A stretch of DNA of 64,000 nucleotides from Nonlabens xiamenensis (lineage in GTDB: Bacteria; Bacteroidota; Bacteroidia; Flavobacteriales; Flavobacteriaceae), in the NCBI RefSeq assembly GCF_003865345.1, contig NZ_RMVE01000002.1, positions 62,001-126,000 on the forward strand, given 5' to 3'. The notes below the pieces were generated by a model, which worked only from the letters and a program-made list of their open reading frames with translations, made no database searches and was not told the origin of the DNA. Positions 1-9,351 of this stretch are shown one piece after another. Every line of letters starts with the position of its first letter. Positions within the stretch are counted from its first letter, which is position 1. A program made the translations under genes and the position numbers.

Positions 1-996
1 CTCAATGATGGAATTGGCCGCCTCGACAATATTTTTGGTAGAACGATAATTTTGCTCCAGTCTGTACGCCTTGACCTCATCATAATCACGCTGGAAATTG
101 AGAATATTATTGATATTGGCACCTCGGAAGGCGTAGATCGATTGGGCGTCATCACCCACCACACAAATATTTTGAAACTTGTCCGACAAGGCTTTAACGA
201 TCAAATACTGAGAATGGTTGGTATCCTGATACTCGTCCACCAAGATGTATTGGAAACGATGTTGGTATTTGGCCAATACATCGGGAAAGCGATTGAGTAA
301 TTCGTTGGTTTTAAGTAGCAGGTCATCAAAGTCCATCGCTCCAGCCTTAAAACAGCGCTCTACATATTCTTTATAGATTTCTCCAAACCTAGGTCTCCTT
401 GCCATGGCATCAGCTTCCTGTAAGTCGGCATCGTTATAATAGGCACGAACGGTAATGAGACTGTTTTTTAAGGAAGAAATACGATTATGGATCTGTTTAT
501 ATTTATAGACGTCTTTATCCAGCCCCATTTCTTTGATGATTGCGCTTACTAAGCGTTGGGAATCCTGAGAGTCATAAATTGTAAAATTAGACGGATATCC
601 AAGCTTGTCAGCCTCCATACGCAGTAACCTGGCAAAAACCGAGTGAAAGGTACCCATCCACAAGTTCTTGGTTTCGCTAACCCCAACGATATCCCCAATA
701 CGCTTTTTCATCTCCCTAGCGGCTTTATTGGTAAAGGTGAGAGCCAAAATATTAAACGGATCCACCCCTTGTTGCATCAGATAAGCGATGCGTATAGTCA
801 ATACCCTGGTCTTACCGGATCCTGCACCGGCAATAACAATCATAGGTCCTTCTTTTTGTAATACAGGTGCGCGTTGGGCCTCGTTAAGTTGCGAAATAAA
901 ATCCTCCAAAATAGCTTGTTTTTCCAGGGATAAAGATAAGCCTTGTACAGCTTTTGACCTTGGTTTTAGTACCTGCTTTCCGCTTGTTTTATCCAC
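1..996 (-). CDS. uvrD: UvrD/PcrA-type superfamily 1 DNA helicase, N-terminal part (runs off the left edge)
   Basis: ATP-dependent 3'-5' DNA helicase of the UvrD/PcrA/Rep group, used in excision repair and replication restart. About 330 residues are present. The translation shows the N-terminal SQLNEAQRAPV segment with its Q-motif, Walker A AGAGSGKT, the ALTFTNKAA motif Ia, the DEYQDTN Walker B, the VVGDDAQSIYAFRGA motif III and the LEQNYRST motif IV; the reading continues to base 1 without a stop. The start is uncertain. GTG at 996 is the first in-frame start after a stop, but TTG at 909 gives a protein beginning MEDFISQLNEAQ, closer to the usual family N-terminus. Divergent from the gene at 1164, with a long perfect palindrome between them. 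Family assignment is secure; UvrD versus PcrA naming is not. Confidence 0.9.
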   Translation of the reverse strand, partial: MDKTSGKQVLKPRSKAVQGLSLSLEKQAILEDFISQLNEAQRAPVLQKEGPMIVIAGAGSGKTRVLTIRIAYLMQQGVDPFNILALTFTNKAAREMKKRIGDIVGVSETKNLWMGTFHSVFARLLRMEADKLGYPSNFTIYDSQDSQRLVSAIIKEMGLDKDVYKYKQIHNRISSLKNSLITVRAYYNDADLQEADAMARRPRFGEIYKEYVERCFKAGAMDFDDLLLKTNELLNRFPDVLAKYQHRFQYILVDEYQDTNHSQYLIVKALSDKFQNICVVGDDAQSIYAFRGANINNILNFQRDYDEVKAYRLEQNYRSTKNIVEAANSIIE

Positions 997-1033
997 ATTT
1001 CAGGGATGAATGCCATGGGACGATTATTGTTAA

Positions 1034-1057
1034 ATCTCGCTTTCGCGAAAGCGAGAT
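1034..1057. repeat. Dispersed palindrome copy 1 (24 bp, core CTTTCGCGAAAG)
   Basis: Perfect 24-bp inverted repeat, the longest in the window, lying in the divergent intergenic region between the helicase and the FMN glutamate-synthase-like gene. Same core as ten other copies. Confidence 0.9.
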
Positions 1058-1163
1058 CAAAACAACTCCTCAACACAGGATCATAAGGCTTGCTCTAAAA
1101 AATTAAACCTGCCCCCATGAGACATCACTCAAGTATTGTATTTTTAAGCTTTTAAAATTAATT

Positions 1164-2714
1164 ATGGAAAAGATTTGGGAATTTGTCACCCAGCTGGATT
1201 GGTATTGGTACCTCCTGATATTTGTTGTACTGGTGGCGATTTATGATATTTTCAACAAGAAGCACACGATTTTACGCAATTTTCCAGTCGTGGGGCATTT
1301 TAGGTATTGGCTGGAGAGTATTGGTCCCGAATTGCGCCAATATATCGTCGCCAACAACCGCGAAGAATTACCTTTTAACCGGATAGAGCGCGGTTGGATC
1401 TATGCTAGTGCCAAAAATGAAAACAACTACGAAGGTTTTGGTACAGATCGGGATATCTATTCCCATCAGTATATATTTATCAATAATGCGATGATTCCGT
1501 TTAAGGTGGAATCCGATCATGTCACCCATGCACAACCTGAATTCCTGCCATGTGCAAAGCTCATCGGCGGACCCAAAAAGAGAAAAAGACCGTACCGACC
1601 TTCTAGTATTATCAATATATCGGCCATGAGCTACGGTAGTTTGAGCGCCAAAGCCATTGATGCGATGAATAACGGTGCACGTTTGGCACAGGCCTATCAC
1701 AATACTGGAGAAGGCGGACTTTCCCCCTACCATAAACGAGGGGCCGATGTGGTTTTTCATTTTGGAACTGGTTATTTTGGGGTACGGGACGAGGATGGTA
1801 ATTTCTCCATGGAAAAGCTCAAACAACTGGTTAATGATCATCCACAAATAAGGGCGATTGAGGTCAAGCTATCTCAAGGAGCCAAACCTGGTAAAGGCGG
1901 TGTGTTACCGGGCTCCAAAATCACTAAAGAAATCAGCGAGATACGCGATGTCCCCTTGGGTAAAGATGTACTTTCTCCTCCCAACCATTCTGCATTTAAT
2001 GGCATCGACGGATTGGTTGATTTTGTAGAACGTATCGCTCAGGAGACTGGGCTTCCCACAGGTATAAAAGCAGCTATCGGTAAACTTGAACAATGGGAAG
2101 AACTGGCCGATATTATGCATAAGACGGGAAAAGGTCCTGACTTTATTACAGTTGATGGCGGTGAGGGAGGAACTGGTGCGGCACCACCTAGTTTTGCCGA
2201 CCACGTTTCCTTGCCCTGGGTGTACGGATTTAAAGATGTTTATCAGGTATTCCAGCAGCGACAGATGACGGATGATCTGGTGTTTATCGCTTCTGGAAAA
2301 TTGGGCTTTCCTGCCAAGGCTGCGATGGCCTTTTCCATGGGCGCTGATCTGATCAATGTAGCTCGGGAGGCCATGATTTCCATAGGCTGTATCCAGGCCA
2401 AGGCATGTCACAACAACTCTTGTCCTACTGGTATAGCTACCCAAAACAAATGGCTACAACGAGGTATTGTAGTCCCTGAAAAAGCCGAACGCCTGGCCAA
2501 TTATTTTAAAAAATTCAACAAAGAACTGTTAGAGATCACCCATGCCGCTGGATATGAACATCCTTGCCAATTTGATATGAGAGACGTGGATGTAAGTATT
2601 GGAGATATGAATATGAGCCAAACCCTGGAACATACTTACAAATATCAAAAAACACCAGTTCCTTTTGACAATATGCGTTCTTTGGCCAATTGCCCTCATC
2701 TGGGCGGAAAATAA
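1164..2714 (+). CDS. Membrane-anchored FMN-binding glutamate synthase family protein
   Basis: 516-residue protein related to the central FMN/synthase domain of glutamate synthase large subunit, without the glutaminase domain. Residues about 15-30 form a hydrophobic N-terminal membrane segment. The FMN/substrate region shows SAMSYGSLS, GEGGLSPYH, the DGGEGGTGAAPP glycine-rich loop, and a cysteine cluster CIQAKACHNNSCPTGIATQ that corresponds to the 3Fe-4S cluster ligands in GltB. The length matches the stand-alone GltB-like group of unknown substrate, so true glutamate synthesis should not be assumed. The gene 80 bp downstream (2795) is in the same direction and may be cotranscribed. Fold identification is strong; the physiological reaction is inference. 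Confidence 0.88.
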   Translation: MEKIWEFVTQLDWYWYLLIFVVLVAIYDIFNKKHTILRNFPVVGHFRYWLESIGPELRQYIVANNREELPFNRIERGWIYASAKNENNYEGFGTDRDIYSHQYIFINNAMIPFKVESDHVTHAQPEFLPCAKLIGGPKKRKRPYRPSSIINISAMSYGSLSAKAIDAMNNGARLAQAYHNTGEGGLSPYHKRGADVVFHFGTGYFGVRDEDGNFSMEKLKQLVNDHPQIRAIEVKLSQGAKPGKGGVLPGSKITKEISEIRDVPLGKDVLSPPNHSAFNGIDGLVDFVERIAQETGLPTGIKAAIGKLEQWEELADIMHKTGKGPDFITVDGGEGGTGAAPPSFADHVSLPWVYGFKDVYQVFQQRQMTDDLVFIASGKLGFPAKAAMAFSMGADLINVAREAMISIGCIQAKACHNNSCPTGIATQNKWLQRGIVVPEKAERLANYFKKFNKELLEITHAAGYEHPCQFDMRDVDVSIGDMNMSQTLEHTYKYQKTPVPFDNMRSLANCPHLGGK

Positions 2715-2794
2715 GTCCGCTAGATCATGCCAGAATGAATTAACCTGTTATTTTTGGAACTTTGAACTGAATAGAACACCCAACGGAAATACCC

Positions 2795-3313
2795 ATGCAA
2801 GATACCGCCTTTATCATTTTTCAAACCTTATTGCCCGCTTTTATCGTCGGGACCATTGCTTATTATTTCCTCTATGCTTTTATGAAGAATGAAGAAAAGC
2901 GTAGACGATTTATTACCGTTCGGGAATCACAAGGCAAAACCTTGCCTACTAGAATGGCCGCTTATGAACGATTGGTGCTTTTTTTGGAGCGTATCAAACC
3001 TACCAGTCTAGTGGTGCGCACCAAGTCGGGAAACAAATCCAAGGAAGATTACGAACAATTGCTGATATCGGCCATAGAGCAGGAATTTGAACACAATATC
3101 GCCCAGCAGATTTATGTAAGTGAAGAATGTTGGAATGTCATACGGGCCGCCAAAAACACAACCATACAGACCATTAGACAAGCCTCGATGACCGATAAAG
3201 TCACTACGGCAGATGGTTTGCGACAAGTGATCCTCAACGATACCATGGATAAAAGATCACCCAGTTCTACGGCGATCAGCTTTCTCAAGTCAGAGGTGAA
3301 TGATCTATTTTAA
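2795..3313 (+). CDS. Single-pass membrane protein of unknown function
   Basis: 172 residues. Residues about 5-25 are hydrophobic (FQTLLPAFIVGTIAYYFLYAF), followed by a basic stretch KNEEKRRR, predicting one N-terminal membrane anchor with a cytoplasmic remainder. The soluble part is charged and helical (MAAYERLVLFLERIKP, DYEQLLISAIEQEFEHNIAQQ, VIRAAKNTTIQTIRQAS). I do not recognise a catalytic motif. It follows the FMN glutamate-synthase-like gene and converges on the M1 peptidase gene with 23 bp between the stops. Function unknown. Confidence 0.75.
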   Translation: MQDTAFIIFQTLLPAFIVGTIAYYFLYAFMKNEEKRRRFITVRESQGKTLPTRMAAYERLVLFLERIKPTSLVVRTKSGNKSKEDYEQLLISAIEQEFEHNIAQQIYVSEECWNVIRAAKNTTIQTIRQASMTDKVTTADGLRQVILNDTMDKRSPSSTAISFLKSEVNDLF

Positions 3314-3336
3314 TCAGATCGCACAATAAACGAAAC

Positions 3337-5433
3337 TTAATTCTTCCCTAGAATTTTCTCAATTTTTGCTCGGTCCTCACTACCCAATAAACGGATAGCT
3401 TGATCGATCAAGGCTTTTTCAGTGGGTATCTGATATTGCTGGATCAACTTCTTTCTGGAGTCTTCGTAAAATCGCCAGACATGGTGCAGACTGGCATCGA
3501 TCAGATCCACATAATTTTGTTGCCCCATCGCCCGTAGGCTGATCAGATATTCAAAAGCAGCGGTGCGTGTTTCAGTCGACTGTTCGGGCGAAGTGTAGGA
3601 TTGGAGTTCGCTCATGAAAGCCAGTAGCTCATTGTTTTTGTAATTGCGTGAATTTAATGCCAGTACCCGCCAGGCCATCTGAAGGCTGGGATTCCATTGT
3701 TGCCAGGAATCACGCACATCATCCAATAATGTGCGTTTGTTATCTACATCATTCCACATCAAAAAGAGTGCAGCCTCACGAGTTACATAAGAAGGATCCC
3801 TCAACAGTTGCCTAATGACATCCCGATTGTCATCGTTGACTGCCGGCGTCGACAAGGCGATCAGCTGATTTACCTCATAATGGTCCAAAAGAATTGCCTT
3901 ACGCAATAAGTCATATTTTCTAGGGTCCTCGTGAGCACTTAATTGTGCCACGACTTCTTTGACCAATTCTTTCTCCACCGGTGGCTCCAGAACTTCTTGA
4001 TAAGTGTTGAATGCCTTGTCAAAATCTACCACTCGTCGGGAAGCCACTTGAAGATACGCCTCCATAAACGGATCTTTACGCAGTAACACCAGCGCTTCTG
4101 CAGTGGGGAATTCAGGGGCGGTAAGCCATATCTTTTTAAAGTTGGTCAGGTCTTTTCCTGTAACTTCAGTCACCACCTGTAAGAAATCATCGGTAGTCAC
4201 ATTTTTGAAAGCATAACGTTGAAGGTAAGTGGATACGCTTTCGCGAAAGCGGGCCTCCCCCACCATATTTCGCAATGCATGTAGTGCCCACGCGCCGTGC
4301 TGATAATAAGTTAGCGTACTGCCTGCCGGATCCAATAAAGCGGTAGTTGCACTTTGGGAAGATTGGGCGTTAAGAGCTTCTGCATATTCATACAATTTGA
4401 CCTGGAAATAGGCGTTGCCATACAATTCGCGCTCTGCTAACAAAGCATAGTAGCTAGCAAACCCCTCGTGCAACCAATGGTGTTTACTATCGGTCTCGGT
4501 GACCAGGTTACCAAACCATTGATGGGCGAGTTCGTGCGCATTGACATTGACATAACTGCGGTCATTACTGCCTAAATCGTCCGTAAGAAATTGGTCGTTA
4601 AACAAAGTTAGACTGGTATTCTCCATTCCTGAATACAAAAAGTCTTTGACTGGCACCTGCTTGTAATTCTGCCAAGGATAAGCAACGCCAATCTCCTGTT
4701 CCAGAAAATCAAAGATTTCGCGCGAATAACGATAGGTAGCACTGACTTTATCAGACTGATCAGGGTAATAATACAATTCGATAGGAACACCAGTAGTGCT
4801 CGTGCGTTGCTCAAAGGCATAATTACCTACCGCAAAAGCCACTAAATAACTGGACATGGGTAACTCCATACTGTAATTCCACTGTTGAAACTCTCCTTGA
4901 TCCTGTCTGGAAACCAATTTGCCATTGGCAATAGCCTTGAGATTTTTGGGAGCCGCAATACTGAGGTTCCATACGATTTTATCCTTCATGTCATCGAGAC
5001 TGGGGAGCCAATTACTGGTATACTTGCCTTGCCCTTGGGTCCAAACCTGATCCCACCCCAATTCTCCATCGGTATCCACATGATAGAGCGCTTTGGAAGG
5101 AAATGCCGTATAACTCAGCTCCAATTGATGTAAAGAACCTGCAGTAAGATTGCTCTCGTACTGTAGGGTTTTGCCGTCATATATGGGAAGAATTTCCTGT
5201 TCATCCAGCCTACTGGTATTCCCGATCAAGTTTTTGGCATCCAGAAAAAAGGAGTCGGTATCTTGAAGTACTTTAAAATCATAAATGACCCTTCCTTTTA
5301 CTTGAGTGGAGTTAGGATCCAATTCAAGAAAGACCTGCGCCTGTTGAAAATCCAATACATCGGTTTGTGAGACCATATTCTGGGCACCGAGCATACTGCT
5401 CGAGCAAATCGCCCATAGATAAATCCATTTCAT
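3337..5433 (-). CDS. M1 family metallo-aminopeptidase, exported
   Basis: Zinc aminopeptidase. HELAH at residues about 300-304, followed 18 residues later by the third ligand Glu in WLHEGFASYY, gives the gluzincin HExxH...E site, and the GMENTSL exopeptidase motif lies upstream as in family M1. The start is set at the ATG at 5433 because this gives a short signal peptide (MKWIYLWAICSSSMLGAQ); an in-frame upstream ATG at 5475 would add 14 non-signal residues. About 699 residues, with a helical C-terminal region after about residue 440. One copy of the CTTTCGCGAAAG palindrome (4236-4251) is read in frame as RFRES in the helical domain, apparently without harm. Probably periplasmic peptide degradation. 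Confidence 0.92.
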   Translation of the reverse strand: MKWIYLWAICSSSMLGAQNMVSQTDVLDFQQAQVFLELDPNSTQVKGRVIYDFKVLQDTDSFFLDAKNLIGNTSRLDEQEILPIYDGKTLQYESNLTAGSLHQLELSYTAFPSKALYHVDTDGELGWDQVWTQGQGKYTSNWLPSLDDMKDKIVWNLSIAAPKNLKAIANGKLVSRQDQGEFQQWNYSMELPMSSYLVAFAVGNYAFEQRTSTTGVPIELYYYPDQSDKVSATYRYSREIFDFLEQEIGVAYPWQNYKQVPVKDFLYSGMENTSLTLFNDQFLTDDLGSNDRSYVNVNAHELAHQWFGNLVTETDSKHHWLHEGFASYYALLAERELYGNAYFQVKLYEYAEALNAQSSQSATTALLDPAGSTLTYYQHGAWALHALRNMVGEARFRESVSTYLQRYAFKNVTTDDFLQVVTEVTGKDLTNFKKIWLTAPEFPTAEALVLLRKDPFMEAYLQVASRRVVDFDKAFNTYQEVLEPPVEKELVKEVVAQLSAHEDPRKYDLLRKAILLDHYEVNQLIALSTPAVNDDNRDVIRQLLRDPSYVTREAALFLMWNDVDNKRTLLDDVRDSWQQWNPSLQMAWRVLALNSRNYKNNELLAFMSELQSYTSPEQSTETRTAAFEYLISLRAMGQQNYVDLIDASLHHVWRFYEDSRKKLIQQYQIPTEKALIDQAIRLLGSEDRAKIEKILGKN
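4236..4251. repeat. Dispersed palindrome copy 2 (16 bp, within the M1 peptidase gene)
   Basis: CGCTTTCGCGAAAGCG, perfect palindrome, read on the minus strand as F-R-E-S inside the aminopeptidase helical domain. Confidence 0.9.
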
Positions 5434-5612
5434 AGCTGGGCAAATTACAAAAGTTATACCGCAGTTGTCCAGCACTAACTATGCATTAACGCTAATTAAC
5501 CTGATGGGATTTACTTGGTCATACCTATCTGTTTCTAAATGGATAGATTTATTAGTGTATGACTTGGGCAGACAATTGAATAAAAAGTATTTTCGTAAAA
5601 TAAATGTAGGCC

Positions 5613-6134
5613 TTGTACGAAAATAGCTTTCCCCATAAACGTTTCCGCATTACCCTGGAATTTTTACAAAAACATATTTCCACGCATCAGCCAATTTTGG
5701 ATTTAGGGGTATCTAATCCGTTTTCTGACATCATGCGAAAGGCTGGATATAGTGTGGAAAATACCTCAGGAGAAGATTTAGACGATGACGTAGAACGCAT
5801 CCGAAATTTTCAAGGAGAAGTGGTGACCGCTTTTGAAATTTTTGAACATTTGGTCAGTCCCTATACGGCCATTCAAGCCATTCCTTGTAAGCATTTGGTC
5901 ATTAGCGTACCTTTAAAATTATGGTTTTCCAGCGCCTACAGAAATAAAAATGACGTCAGAGACCAACATTATCACGAATTTGAATCCTGGCAATTGGACT
6001 ATGTTCTAGAAAAGGCAGGCTGGAAAGTGGTGGATCAGCTGAAGTTTACGCACCCGGTAGGCAGACTTGGTTTCCGCCCATTGCTCAGGCTCTTTACTCC
6101 CAGGTATTATCTGGTCTATTGTGAGCGTCACTGA
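5613..6134 (+). CDS. Small class I SAM-dependent methyltransferase-like protein
   Basis: 173 residues. ILDLGVSNPFSDIMRKAGY resembles SAM motif I (D-L-G) and VVTAFEIFEHLVSPYTAI resembles the post-motif of Rossmann methyltransferases; ISVPLK and FESWQLDYVLEKAGWKVV follow the usual order of strand 4 and the following helix. The start is a TTG at 5613: no in-frame ATG precedes the conserved FPHKRFRITLEFL segment. Ends 7 bp before the glycosyltransferase ATG at 6142, so the two probably form an operon and may modify the same surface glycan or lipid. Substrate unknown. Confidence 0.75.
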   Translation: MYENSFPHKRFRITLEFLQKHISTHQPILDLGVSNPFSDIMRKAGYSVENTSGEDLDDDVERIRNFQGEVVTAFEIFEHLVSPYTAIQAIPCKHLVISVPLKLWFSSAYRNKNDVRDQHYHEFESWQLDYVLEKAGWKVVDQLKFTHPVGRLGFRPLLRLFTPRYYLVYCERH

Positions 6135-6141
6135 ACATTTC

Positions 6142-7008
6142 ATGAAAACATTGATTATCATACCCGCCCATAATGAGGAGGCCTTTATAAGTCAAACCTT
6201 GGACAGTTTGTTGTCCCAAACCTTGGAACCTGACCGAATTATAGTGGTTGACGATAACTCTACGGATGCTACCGCCAGTATTGTAGCTTCTTATGCCTCC
6301 CATGGAAATGTATCATTGCTTTCGCGAAAAAGCAGTCCTAAAAATATACCTGGTTCCAAGGTTGTTCAAGCCTTTAATCATGGGTTAGCCCAGGTAGATT
6401 GGAAGGAATTTGATATCATCTGTAAATTTGATGCAGATTTAGTGTTTCCAAAAGATTATATGGAACAATTGGTCACCATGATGTCGGTTGATAGGGACGA
6501 TGATCAGCCTTATGGAATGGTGGCCGGTCATTGCAGCATACTTAAAAATGGACAATGGATACGAGAAGGCCAAAACAATCCGGATCATATCAGGGGGGCA
6601 CTGAAAGCCTATCATATAGAATGTTTTGAACAAATCGGCGGACTCAAAGAAAGTATAGGTTGGGACACCGTGGATGAGATGTTGGCCAGATTTTATGGCT
6701 GGGAAGTAGTCACCATTCCCGATTTATACGTGAAGCACCTTAAACCCACAGGCGCGGCCTACCAACATGAAAAGAGCATGCAGTTGCAGGGAGAAGCTTT
6801 TTATAAAATGCGTTATGGTTGGAGGTTAACATTGATCACCGCAGCTAAAATGGCTTGGAACAAAAAGAAATTCTCATTGATTCCAGCCTATATCAAAGGA
6901 TATCAAAAAGCCAAAAAAAATGACCTTGACCCGCTGGTGACAGTGGATCAAGGTCAGTTTATCCGATCCTACCGCTGGCAGGGAATCAGAAAAAAAATAG
7001 GGCTTTAA
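6142..7008 (+). CDS. Glycosyltransferase family 2
   Basis: 288 residues from the ATG at 6142. The GT-A fold is clear: TLIIIPAHNEEAFISQTL, VVDDNSTDATASIV, and a DxD-type CKFDADLVFPKDY metal/nucleotide-sugar site. The GWDTVDEMLARFYGW segment resembles the ED acceptor-activation region. A reading 25 codons upstream is open but overlaps the methyltransferase and lacks family sequence, so it is rejected. No obvious membrane segments: probably cytoplasmic or peripheral. A decayed palindrome (6318) is read in frame as LLSRKSS between strands. The stop overlaps the stop of the convergent gene at 7005. Donor and acceptor sugars cannot be told. Confidence 0.88.
   Translation: MKTLIIIPAHNEEAFISQTLDSLLSQTLEPDRIIVVDDNSTDATASIVASYASHGNVSLLSRKSSPKNIPGSKVVQAFNHGLAQVDWKEFDIICKFDADLVFPKDYMEQLVTMMSVDRDDDQPYGMVAGHCSILKNGQWIREGQNNPDHIRGALKAYHIECFEQIGGLKESIGWDTVDEMLARFYGWEVVTIPDLYVKHLKPTGAAYQHEKSMQLQGEAFYKMRYGWRLTLITAAKMAWNKKKFSLIPAYIKGYQKAKKNDLDPLVTVDQGQFIRSYRWQGIRKKIGL
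6318..6333. repeat. Decayed copy of the CTTTCGCGAAAG palindrome
   Basis: GCTTTCGCGAAAAAGC: the core is intact but the right arm carries two extra A residues compared with the perfect repeat. It lies inside the glycosyltransferase gene. Confidence 0.6.
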
Positions 7009-7496
7009 AAGTTAAAAGAAGTACCTATACTGATATTGAACTGGTTGTATAGACTTTCTTCTGGAGTCAAGTCTTCTGTTTTGTACTTAGCAAAAGGAAA
7101 AGCTGCTTCCGTGTACAAACCAAATCCATCCGTAAAAAAGTATCTGGCACCTACGTGTCCACCAAAATGTTTAGTAGTAAAAGCAAGTCCAGGGTACAGA
7201 TCAAACATGGGATCTATGTTCAACACATTACCAATAGGCGCGTTGAATCTTAAGGCAAGCATCGCTCGCTCATCAAAATCAGGATCGATCAAATCATCGG
7301 TTCCCAAGGCATAAGCCGCTCCCAATCCGATAGAAAAATTGTCTCCCAAACCGTAATCATAGGTCCCAATAATTCCAGTAGCACCGTCCTGAAAACTGGC
7401 ACCAATTTGTACTTTTTGGTCTCCCCTTCCTTCATAGGCCTGAGCGCTAACCAAAGTTGCACAAAACAGACATGCAATAAGTATTATTCTTTTCAT
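7005..7496 (-). CDS. Small outer-membrane beta-barrel protein (DUF6646-like)
   Basis: 163 residues with a signal peptide (MKRIILIACLFCATLVSAQ). The mature part is rich in alternating strands and aromatic ends: VQIGASFQDGATGIIGTYDYGL, FSIGLGAAYALG, ALRFNAPIG, GGHVGARYFFTDGFGLYTEAAFPFAKY, ending FNISIGTSFNF with a C-terminal Phe as in outer-membrane barrels. About eight strands are predicted. I believe this is the Bacteroidota family DUF6646, from recall only. Its stop overlaps the stop of the convergent glycosyltransferase by 4 bp, so there is no room for a separate terminator. Function unknown. Confidence 0.78.
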   Translation of the reverse strand: MKRIILIACLFCATLVSAQAYEGRGDQKVQIGASFQDGATGIIGTYDYGLGDNFSIGLGAAYALGTDDLIDPDFDERAMLALRFNAPIGNVLNIDPMFDLYPGLAFTTKHFGGHVGARYFFTDGFGLYTEAAFPFAKYKTEDLTPEESLYNQFNISIGTSFNF

Positions 7497-7566
7497 ATAT
7501 AAAGTTTAATTGTTCATCAATAATTTGTGACGCTGCAAAGATAGGCAACACTAAAGATCTTAAAGC

Positions 7567-9291
7567 CTAGTCTTCCAGGACTTCTACTATTGGATTCCCA
7601 ATGCTTGCATTAGGAAAGGCTATTTGGAGTAGGCTTGATATTGTGGGTGCTATATCGGTAATTTCATAGCGTCTGGCAGACTGACCCGGTTTGATACCTT
7701 TTCCATAAAACAGTAGAGGTACGTGGGTGTCGTAGCTCTGCGAACTACCATGAGTAGATCCGGTTGTAGGATAAGAGATCACTCCAGGTTCCAATACGTA
7801 AACCACATCCCCACTGCGCTTATGATGGAAACCGTTTTGGATCAACCGGCCAGTTCCCTCTGTAAAACTTCCACTGACCAACGCATCTCTCGTAAACACT
7901 TTGTCGATATGCTCAAAGTTGATAATGGTTTGCGCCACAAACTGCTGTAAGTCTGAGGCATTGACACCAGCATCTAGCATTTCTTGATGATTAAAAAAGA
8001 TCTGATCATTTGAAATATTTTTGATCAAGTTTTCTGTGTTATAGGTATCTGACAATGCTTGATTGAGTTTTTCTTCAAATTGTCCTCCGTCAAAATACCC
8101 AGCTTCAATTCTCTTGGATTGGAGGTAAGCAGGTACATTGACAGCACCATGGTCTGCGGTCAGGAACACTGTATAATTGCCTTGTCCAACTTGTTGATCC
8201 AATGCCTTGAACAGTCTTTCCAAATCCTGATCTAATCTTAAATAAGTATCCTCTAATTCAACCGAATTCACTCCGTACTGGTGACCTATATAATCCGTAC
8301 TGGAAAAACTGACCGCCAAAAAATCAGTTTCGTCCCCTTGACCCAATTTTTCAGCTTCCAATGCTGCAATGGCAAAGTCGGCCACGATACTATTTCCAAA
8401 TGGTGTGGCTTTTAAAAGGTTCAGTTGTCCATTCTTTTCGGCAAGGGCAGACAAGTCGTAAGGAAATGTGGCAGTATCCTTCCCTCTGGGCGGTCGTTCA
8501 AAATCATTCAGGTCCTTACCGCTGGCCGTATAGGTTTCCAGTGGATATAATGTATTCCAAGTTTTGAGGTAATTCCTGACCTGACTGGAAGTATTGAAAT
8601 TTTGTACCCATTCTGGGAGTTCAGACATATAATAACTGCTGGTAATAAATTTTCCCTGGTCGTTGCCCTGGAACCAATAAGCTGCATCTGCCGCATGACC
8701 TGCAGGTAAGATAGCCCCACGATCTTTGATGGAAATACCTATGACTTTTGAACGCCCTTGGGAATGTAATTCCAGTTGGTCGGTTACGGTGGTACTCAAG
8801 AGTTTTCTGGGGGACATACGGCCGTCATTCATATCAGTACCTACCGGATCAACATCAGGATCACTCGCATTATAAATGGTTTTTTCGATAAATTTATCAT
8901 ACCAGTTGTTGCCAATGATCCCATTATTGGCTGGAGTGGTTCCTGTATAAATAGCGGCGTGTCCCGGCGCAGTATAAGTAGGCACATAATTGTAATGATG
9001 ATTGGTCGCATTGAATCCGTCCCTTACTAAGCGATTAAATCCTCCCTCACCATATCTATGGGCAAAACGCGTCAGGTAATCATAGCGCATTTGATCGACC
9101 ACAATACCTACCACAAGCTTAGGCGGTGTTGATTTTAAATAACCAGGTTGTCCTTGCTTCGAGGGTTCATACATGGCTGAATCACCTTGCTCTTTTACTT
9201 CTGTTTGCTGGTAGCTACGGCTTGCCTGTACACTGGGACCACATGAAACCAACATAAGCATGCTGAATATAAGTATTGAACTGATTTTCAT
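7567..9291 (-). CDS. pafA: PafA-like alkaline phosphatase / phosphodiesterase superfamily lipoprotein
   Basis: About 574 residues from the ATG at 9291, which opens a lipoprotein signal (ISSILIFSMLMLVSC). Alkaline-phosphatase-superfamily metal sites are visible: VVGIVVDQMRYDYL (first Asp), the nucleophile region YTAPGH with Thr at about residue 107, GIIGNNWYD, VSFSSTDYIGHQYG and TADHGAVNVP. The Thr nucleophile and overall layout match the calcium-dependent PafA phosphatases of Flavobacteria, which release phosphate from many organic esters. It should act in the periplasm or on a membrane surface. Divergent from the Mla-type permease, with likely back-to-back promoters between 9306 and 9380. 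Substrate preference is inferred from family only. Confidence 0.87.
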   Translation of the reverse strand: MKISSILIFSMLMLVSCGPSVQASRSYQQTEVKEQGDSAMYEPSKQGQPGYLKSTPPKLVVGIVVDQMRYDYLTRFAHRYGEGGFNRLVRDGFNATNHHYNYVPTYTAPGHAAIYTGTTPANNGIIGNNWYDKFIEKTIYNASDPDVDPVGTDMNDGRMSPRKLLSTTVTDQLELHSQGRSKVIGISIKDRGAILPAGHAADAAYWFQGNDQGKFITSSYYMSELPEWVQNFNTSSQVRNYLKTWNTLYPLETYTASGKDLNDFERPPRGKDTATFPYDLSALAEKNGQLNLLKATPFGNSIVADFAIAALEAEKLGQGDETDFLAVSFSSTDYIGHQYGVNSVELEDTYLRLDQDLERLFKALDQQVGQGNYTVFLTADHGAVNVPAYLQSKRIEAGYFDGGQFEEKLNQALSDTYNTENLIKNISNDQIFFNHQEMLDAGVNASDLQQFVAQTIINFEHIDKVFTRDALVSGSFTEGTGRLIQNGFHHKRSGDVVYVLEPGVISYPTTGSTHGSSQSYDTHVPLLFYGKGIKPGQSARRYEITDIAPTISSLLQIAFPNASIGNPIVEVLED

Positions 9292-9305
9292 AAAATGACT
9301 TTGTA

Positions 9306-9313
9306 CAAAAATA
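9306..9313 (-). promoter_or_regulatory. Probable -7 box of the pafA-like gene
   Basis: On the minus strand the bases read TATTTTTG, a perfect match to the Bacteroidota -7 consensus TAnnTTTG, 14 bp before the ATG. No clear -33 TTG was found. Confidence 0.4.
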
Positions 9314-9351
9314 GGGATATGGTTAATGGATAAGTTTAAGATAGCATTAAA

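Noticed and set aside
1368-2444. Two antisense reading frames (159 and 179 codons) within the FMN glutamate-synthase-like gene
   Set aside because: They are fully shadowed by a gene with clear motifs and their translations show no domain or signal.
6067-6141. Upstream extension of the glycosyltransferase reading frame
   Set aside because: It overlaps the methyltransferase gene, and the GT2 core starts right at the ATG at 6142.
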